Shown one piece after another: positions 7,665-11,898 of a stretch of 11,898 nucleotides of DNA (the stretch's first letter is position 1; each line of letters begins with the position of its first letter). A model generated the notes under the pieces. The model did no database searches and was not told where the DNA came from. It worked only from the letters and a program-made list of their open reading frames with translations. The stretch is from assembly GCA_012514445.1 (NCBI GenBank), contig JAAZAI010000242.1:1-11898 (forward strand), in the 5' to 3' direction. Origin of the DNA: Lentisphaerota bacterium. Its GTDB lineage: Bacteria; Verrucomicrobiota; Kiritimatiellia; RFP12; UBA3636. Made by a program: the position numbers and the translations under genes.

Positions 7665-8178
7665 TCAAGATCCCCGCGTTGCCGCATGAAACATCCCAAT
7701 GGCGCGCCAGCGCGGCCACGACGCCCCCGGCGACGCCGGAGACCCCCGCGGCCAGGACGACGCGCCCCGCCATGAAAAGAAGGGGCGGCGCCGCGTACCG
7801 CCCGTCGAACGCCAGCGCCGCGCCTTGCAGCGCCTGGAGCAGCGCCCCGCCGATCGCCGCCGCGACCATGCAGGAGACGATGCTCTCCGAAAGCTGCTTG
7901 CGCAGCACCCCCAGGCACAGCGCCGCGATCGCCGGGAACGCCACGAAGGAGACGCCGTACGGGAGATTCCCGATCCCGTCGTCCAGGACGCCGCACCAGA
8001 CGGCCGAGACCATCGCCGGCCCGGCGCCCCGGCGCATCGCGTAGTACACCGGCACGCCCAGCAGAAACGGCGCCTTCACGTGCAGGGCCGCCACCGGCGG
8101 ACAGACCGCCTGCGCGGCCGTCGCCAGCACGACCGCCACCGCCATCACCAGCGCCGTCTTCCAGAAGCCCGCCTTCAT
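7630..8178 (-). CDS. mreD: Rod shape-determining membrane protein MreD
   Basis: A small (182-residue) very hydrophobic protein with about five predicted membrane segments, for example around 8-30, 37-63, 74-92, 100-122 and 132-157. This is typical of MreD, an inner-membrane partner of MreC in the elongasome. MreD diverges strongly in sequence, so the call rests on size, topology, the LDDGIGNLPYGVSF stretch (65-78, a short polar loop region seen in MreD) and position between mreC and mrdA. The ATG at 8178 overlaps the mreC stop by 4 bases and has GGAGGG 5 bases upstream. The last ~12 codons overlap the mrdA start region by 35 bp. The C-terminal ~24 residues after the last membrane segment are polar and probably cytosolic. 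Confidence 0.85.
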   Translation of the reverse strand: MKAGFWKTALVMAVAVVLATAAQAVCPPVAALHVKAPFLLGVPVYYAMRRGAGPAMVSAVWCGVLDDGIGNLPYGVSFVAFPAIAALCLGVLRKQLSESIVSCMVAAAIGGALLQALQGAALAFDGRYAAPPLLFMAGRVVLAAGVSGVAGGVVAALARHWDVSCGNAGILNEGDTYSWRAT

Positions 8179-9047
8179 CGCCGCCCTCCCGCGTCCCCGG
8201 CGGCCGGTGCCCGCCGCCCCAGGACGAACACGCGGCGCAGCGAGGCGAAGTCGACGCACGGCGCCACGAGGGCGCGCTGGTAGAGCCGGGTCGAGTCGGG
8301 GCTCGTCGAGCGGACCTCTCCGACGGGGATTCCGGCGGGATACACGCCGCCCAGACCGCTCGTGACCACCCGCGACCCGGGGCGGATTTCGGCTTCCTTG
8401 TCGAGGTACGCCAGGCTCATCGGCTCGACGACGTGGAGGAGTTCCAGCTCGGCCTGGGCGTGCTGAATGCCCCCGCCCACCACGATGCCGCGCGCGCCGG
8501 GGCCCTCGTCCTCGACGACGCAGGCCACCTTGCTGTTGGCGTCCGAGAGCAGGAGCACGTCGGCCGTGTCGTCCGTCACGCGCACGACGCGGCCGACGAG
8601 GCCGTCGGCGGCGACGACCGGGGCGTTGGCGCGGATGCCGCTGGCGGCGCCCTTGTCGAGGCGGACCTCCCGCCACCACCCGCCCGAATCGCCCCGCGAG
8701 ACGACCTCGGCGCAGATGGCGCCGGGGTGCTCGGCCATGAGGCCGAGGGCCATGCGCAGCTCGTCGTTCTCGCGCACGGTCTGCTCGTGGCGCAGGAGGC
8801 TCGCGCGCAGCGTCTCGTTCTCGGCCTCGAGCTGCTGGATGCGCTGGCGGATCACGATGGAGTCGCCCAGCGCCTCCGAGAGGCCCGAGACGGCGTTGCG
8901 AACCGCCAGTGCGAAGCGGCCGTAGGGGGCGTTGGCGTCGCGCACCGCCGCCGCCAGGCCACCGCGCAGGGCGGAATAGAGCCAAAGCAGAAGGAGCGAC
9001 GCGACGGCTGCCGCGACGATTCCGATCAAAGGCCTGGCTCTCTTCAA
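8175..9047 (-). CDS. mreC: Rod shape-determining protein MreC
   Basis: A 290-residue bitopic inner-membrane protein that links cytosolic MreB and MreD to periplasmic PBP2 and is thought to activate PBP2-RodA. A membrane segment lies at about residues 8-27, a coiled coil at about 58-100 (heptad-like run through RQRIQQLEAENETLR), then the two-lobed beta domain. Family motifs include GLVGRV (149-154), LLSDANSKVACVV (166-178) and SGLGGVYPAGIPVGEV (230-245). A Pro/Ala/Gly/Arg-rich tail follows. The best start is TTG at 9047: it places the membrane segment correctly, and no ATG or GTG lies in a suitable in-frame position. The ribosome binding site is weak (GGAA about 8 bases upstream) and could pair with an upstream sequence at 9104-9110. 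Its stop overlaps the mreD start by 4 bases. Confidence 0.93.
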   Translation of the reverse strand: MKRARPLIGIVAAAVASLLLLWLYSALRGGLAAAVRDANAPYGRFALAVRNAVSGLSEALGDSIVIRQRIQQLEAENETLRASLLRHEQTVRENDELRMALGLMAEHPGAICAEVVSRGDSGGWWREVRLDKGAASGIRANAPVVAADGLVGRVVRVTDDTADVLLLSDANSKVACVVEDEGPGARGIVVGGGIQHAQAELELLHVVEPMSLAYLDKEAEIRPGSRVVTSGLGGVYPAGIPVGEVRSTSPDSTRLYQRALVAPCVDFASLRRVFVLGRRAPAAGDAGGRR

Positions 9048-9051
9048 ATGC

Positions 9052-9110
9052 GTTTCCGTTTTCTGGCGGCGAAGGGATTCAGTCAGATGCGAACATCCGG
9101 CCGCGGAAAC
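9052..9110 (-). promoter_or_regulatory. Inverted repeat that could mask the mreC ribosome binding site
   Basis: GTTTCCG at 9052-9058 is perfectly complementary to CGGAAAC at 9104-9110. On the minus-strand transcript the CGGAAAC copy is the only purine-rich Shine-Dalgarno-like stretch before the TTG start of mreC. Pairing with the distant GTTTCCG copy would hide it. The 45-base loop is long and only 7 pairs are involved, so this is a weak but specific hypothesis for translational control of mreC. Confidence 0.25.
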
Positions 9111-9126
9111 ACGTGAAGAATTTGAT

Positions 9127-9146
9127 GGGGCGGCGCCCCTGCGGGG
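9127..9146 (-). promoter_or_regulatory. Two mutually exclusive hairpins between mreB and mreC
   Basis: Immediately after the mreB stop, GGGGC (9127-9131) pairs with GCCCC (9135-9139) around a 3-base loop. Alternatively CCCC (9136-9139) pairs with GGGG (9143-9146) around another 3-base loop. The two stems share the same four bases, so only one can form at a time. On the minus-strand RNA the downstream stem is followed by ATCAAATTCTT, a weak U-containing stretch. This could be an attenuator, a partial terminator lowering mreCD relative to mreB, or an mRNA 3'-end protector. Confidence 0.3.
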
Positions 9147-9149
9147 AAA

Positions 9150-10184
<1,035 letters not shown>

Positions 10185-10215
10185 GTCCGTTTCCAGAGGA
10201 AAGCCAACCCATAGC

Positions 10216-10226
10216 GCAGTGACTGC
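10216..10226. promoter_or_regulatory. 11-bp perfect palindrome at the predicted mreB transcription start
   Basis: GCAGT (10216-10220) and ACTGC (10222-10226) flank a single base, six to sixteen bases downstream of the mreB -10 box on the minus strand. Its position over the predicted start site is where a repressor would act. It could also form a small hairpin at the extreme 5' end of the mreB mRNA. No regulator family can be assigned. Confidence 0.3.
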
Positions 10227-10231
10227 ACGGG

Positions 10232-10261
10232 ATTATAGCCCCAACGCACCGCCGATTGCAA
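10232..10261 (-). promoter_or_regulatory. Sigma70-type promoter of the mre operon
   Basis: On the minus strand a perfect TATAAT -10 box (10237-10232) lies 18 bases downstream of TTGCAA (10261-10256), which matches the -35 consensus at 4 of 6 positions. Transcription should start near 10225, leaving about a 40-base leader before the mreB ATG at 10184. This is the best promoter in the window and the obvious source for mreB and the downstream mreC-mreD-mrdA-rodA-rng genes. Confidence 0.65.
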
Positions 10262-10303
10262 TGCCTAAATTCAGACGCTTTTGGGGGGACTTTTTGGAAT
10301 TCC

Positions 10304-10332
10304 TTGCGGCAAATCGCGCGATGCGCTAAGAT
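10304..10332 (+). promoter_or_regulatory. Candidate promoter of the signal peptidase gene
   Basis: TTGCGG (10304-10309) and TAAGAT (10327-10332) are separated by exactly 17 bases on the plus strand. Matches to consensus are 3 of 6 and 4 of 6. The start site would be near 10339, about 35 bases before the ATG at 10374. It is back to back with the mreB promoter, with about 43 bases between the two -35 boxes. Other placements are possible because the match is modest. Confidence 0.4.
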
Positions 10333-10373
10333 TCCCGACTCCGAAACGACTGTCGTCCGAGATCCTCACGCCC

Positions 10374-11660
10374 ATGTCCCTACAGCACATCCGCAAATCC
10401 GCCAAGGCCCTGTCCCACGAGCTTCTCGGGGTTCTCAACATGAACCGCGACCGCTTCGATCCCGACGTGGTCCAAGCCTTCGAAGGCGGAATCGCCGAAC
10501 TGGCCGCCCTTCGCCGTTCAGGCGCCGAGGACGATCTCGTCGCCGCCCTGGACGCCGGGAGGGCCATCCTGGCGCGGCACACGCCTCCATGCCGCTCGCC
10601 CGGGATGCGCGAGCTCGTCGAGACGCTCGTCGTCGCCTTCGGCGTCGCCATGGCCTTCCGCGCCTTCTTCTTCCAGCCGTTCAAAATCCCCACGGGCTCG
10701 ATGCAGCCGACGCTCTACGGCATCCACTCGGTCGCCGCCACCGCCCCCGAAAAGGGGCCGGGGCTTCTCGACCGCATGCCCTTCAAGCCGTTCAAATGGC
10801 TTGTCACCGGCGCCTGGTACCGCGACGTCGTCGCGGAGGCGGACGGCAAGGTCGTCGTCTACACGGACGGCATGAAGAGCCCGGGCTACGTGCTGCTCAC
10901 CGTGGCCGGCCGCAAGTTCAAGGTGCCCCACGACGCCTACGATCGCGGCGAGCTGCAGGTGCCGAACCCGCAGCCGGCCGGCATGGCGGACAACCCGAAC
11001 GACAGCCGCCGCACCATGGCCGCGGGCTTCGTCAAGAAGGGCCAGCGCCTCTGGGCGGGCACCATCACCTCCGGCGACCAGGTGTTCGTCAACCGGCTTG
11101 CGTGGAACTTCACGCGCCCCAGCCGCGACGACGTCGTCGTCTTCGCCACCAGCGCCCCCGAGCTCGCGTTCGGGATCGAAGGCGCCCGCGCCTTGGCGCG
11201 CCGCGACTCCAGCGTCGTCAAAATCCCCAAGCTGCCGCTCTACCTCGTCGACACGCCGATCCCCGGCCTCGCCCCCGGACAGCACTACATCAAGCGCCTC
11301 GTCGGCCTGCCCGGCGAGACAGTCTCCGTGCGCCACCCGCACGTCTACATCGACGGGGTGAAAGTCGAGGGGCTGCCCGGCATGGACCGCGTCGCGGCGA
11401 TGCAGCCCTCCGCCCCCGGCGGAACGGCGTATGCGGGCTATCACTGCACCGGCGACGCAGGCATGCCGCCCATCTCGGGCTCGTATCTGCACACGCCCGA
11501 CCAGTCGCTCACGCTCGGAGACGCCTTCCTGCCGATGGGCGACAACACGAAGAACAGCTGGGACGGCCGCTACTGGGGCGGCGTCCCGCGCCCGCAGATG
11601 CTCGGGCCCGGCGCCTGCGTCTACTGGCCGATCTCCCGACGCTGGGGTCCTCTGCGCTAA
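10374..11660 (+). CDS. lepB: Signal peptidase I with large insertion
   Basis: A 428-residue type I signal peptidase (family S26) that removes signal peptides from exported proteins at the periplasmic face of the inner membrane. One membrane anchor lies at about residues 80-99. The catalytic Ser109 is in IPTGSMQPTL (105-114), the general-base Lys307 in YIKRLVGLPGE (305-315), box C is SGDQVFVNR (233-241), and box E is GDNTKNSWDGRYWG (389-402, with Gly where DSR is usual). About 110 residues (120-230) are inserted between the catalytic Ser and box C. An unusual ~80-residue cytosolic region precedes the anchor. The ATG at 10374 lacks a clear ribosome binding site; the in-frame ATG at 10440, with GGGG 8 bases upstream, would remove 22 residues without touching known domains. 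The gene is monocistronic as far as the window shows and divergent from mreB. Confidence 0.9.
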   Translation: MSLQHIRKSAKALSHELLGVLNMNRDRFDPDVVQAFEGGIAELAALRRSGAEDDLVAALDAGRAILARHTPPCRSPGMRELVETLVVAFGVAMAFRAFFFQPFKIPTGSMQPTLYGIHSVAATAPEKGPGLLDRMPFKPFKWLVTGAWYRDVVAEADGKVVVYTDGMKSPGYVLLTVAGRKFKVPHDAYDRGELQVPNPQPAGMADNPNDSRRTMAAGFVKKGQRLWAGTITSGDQVFVNRLAWNFTRPSRDDVVVFATSAPELAFGIEGARALARRDSSVVKIPKLPLYLVDTPIPGLAPGQHYIKRLVGLPGETVSVRHPHVYIDGVKVEGLPGMDRVAAMQPSAPGGTAYAGYHCTGDAGMPPISGSYLHTPDQSLTLGDAFLPMGDNTKNSWDGRYWGGVPRPQMLGPGACVYWPISRRWGPLR

Positions 11661-11733
11661 CAGATTCCTCGCCCCCAAAAAGAGGTGCTTCCGGGTTTTG
11701 CGGGTGAATTTTCCAATGATGGCGTTGTCTCCA

Positions 11734-11754
11734 AGCTTTGTCCTGAGCTTTGTC
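11734..11754 (+). repeat. Two copies of AGCTTTGTC, 12-bp period
   Basis: AGCTTTGTC occurs at 11734-11742 and again at 11746-11754 with three bases between. The second copy continues into GAGCTTTGTCGA, the left arm of the inverted repeat ending at 11892. So the same 9-mer occurs three times in this gap, the third time inverted (11882-11891 region). Confidence 0.6.
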
Positions 11755-11760
11755 GATTCG

Positions 11761-11796
11761 CAATCGTAATCCTAATCTTAATCTTGATCGTAATCG
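11761..11796 (+). repeat. Six-unit TAATCN hexamer tract
   Basis: Six consecutive hexamers read CAATCG, TAATCC, TAATCT, TAATCT, TGATCG, TAATCG. The AATC or GATC core is kept in every unit while the last base varies. This gives 36 bases of low-complexity, telomere-like sequence in a GC-rich genome. It begins 5 bases after the left arm of the inverted repeat. Function is unknown; replication-slippage repeat, protein-binding array and part of a mobile element are all possible. Confidence 0.65.
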
Positions 11797-11807
11797 AGCA
11801 TTTGTAC

Positions 11808-11844
11808 GAGTCAGTTCAACCCAGTAGGCGTGGGAGTCAGTTCA
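11808..11844 (+). repeat. 11-bp direct repeat GAGTCAGTTCA
   Basis: Exact copies of GAGTCAGTTCA lie at 11808-11818 and 11834-11844, a 26-base period. Both sit between GCATTT (11798-11803) and its complement AAATGC (11851-11856), which could close a stem around them. Two sites about 2.5 helical turns apart could bind a protein dimer, or this may be a decayed duplication. Confidence 0.5.
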
Positions 11845-11898
11845 GCCGAGAAATGCCGATCCCGTGCGATGAAAATGGGGTCGACAAAGCTCGCGACA

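Larger units (their letters stand above)
11745..11892. repeat. 12-bp perfect inverted repeat bracketing 124 bases
   Basis: GAGCTTTGTCGA at 11745-11756 is exactly complementary to TCGACAAAGCTC at 11881-11892. Extending outward, four more bases match after two mismatches (TGTC at 11739-11742... read inverted as GACA at 11895-11898). The enclosed 124 bases hold the hexamer tract and the direct repeat. The pattern could be a miniature inverted-repeat element or two copies of a dispersed palindromic motif in opposite orientations. There is no transposase and no visible target-site duplication, and the window ends 6 bases later. Confidence 0.55.
11661..11898. other. Repeat-rich intergenic region after lepB
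   Basis: These 238 bases contain no convincing gene and are clearly richer in A and T than the rest of the window. They hold a tandem AGCTTTGTC pair, a TAATCN hexamer tract, an 11-bp direct repeat and a 12-bp inverted repeat, annotated separately. No intrinsic terminator with a T-run follows lepB. The region is cut by the window end, so its right boundary is unknown. Confidence 0.7.

Noticed and set aside
5676..7775. 699-codon plus-strand open frame opposite PBP2
   Set aside because: A shadow of the GC-rich mrdA gene. The PBP2 frame has all catalytic motifs, and the antisense frame has no ribosome binding site or recognisable domain.
7630..8985. Apparent 451-codon protein ending in MreD
   Set aside because: The N-terminal part is an off-frame reading of mreC. 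MreD begins at the ATG at 8178 behind GGAGGG.
11667..11685. Possible terminator hairpin CCTC/GAGG after lepB
   Set aside because: Only a 4-bp stem with an 11-base loop and no T-run directly after it. Too weak to call an intrinsic terminator.
11745..11898. CRISPR array or phage attachment site in the right-end repeats
   Set aside because: The repeats are too short and unevenly spaced, with only two or three copies and no cas, integrase or tRNA gene nearby.

Overview
This is a GC-rich, almost fully coding chromosomal segment from a Gram-negative-type bacterium. It carries a complete rod-shape (elongasome) cluster and belongs to the core genome rather than an accessory island. I suspect the PVC group (Verrucomicrobiota/Kiritimatiellota/Lentisphaerota). 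The grounds are the long signal peptidase I with an IPTGSMQPTL-x-GI active site and a large insertion, the GC-rich mre-mrdA-rodA-rng block, and the style of the intergenic repeats. That placement is inference, not proof. No rRNA, tRNA, CRISPR array, insertion sequence, integrase or phage gene was seen.

Layout from right to left on the minus strand: mreB (10184-9150), mreC (9047-8175), mreD (8178-7630), mrdA/PBP2 (7664-5673), rodA (5676-4456), rng (4430-2793), then phosphomannomutase/phosphoglucomutase (2704-1367) and galK (1322-147). mreC to rng are packed as an operon, with overlaps of 4, 35 and 4 bp and then a 25-bp gap. A strong sigma70-type promoter (TTGCAA-18-TATAAT) lies just upstream of mreB. 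An 88-bp gap after rng holds a weaker candidate promoter for the pgm-galK pair. The only plus-strand gene is a divergent signal peptidase I (10374-11660), which shares the 189-bp control region with mreB.

The genes fit one theme, building the cell envelope. MreB filaments, MreC and MreD guide the RodA glycosyltransferase and the PBP2 transpeptidase that make side-wall peptidoglycan. RNase G is a frequent passenger of this operon. The sugar-phosphate mutase and galactokinase feed hexose-1-phosphates into nucleotide-sugar synthesis or glycolysis. Signal peptidase I matures exported proteins.

Non-coding sequence is scarce. No non-coding stretch exceeds 300 bases. The left end (1-146) has a cluster of stem-loops downstream of galK. 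The mreB-mreC gap has two mutually exclusive hairpins. The right end (11661-11898) is lower in GC and rich in short repeats: a TAATCN hexamer tract, a 12-bp perfect inverted repeat and an 11-bp direct repeat. I found no evidence of a wholly new multi-gene system. The best leads are the right-end repeat region, a Cys3His zinc-site signature in PBP2, a Glu-to-Asn change in the galactokinase signature, and the large insertion in the signal peptidase.
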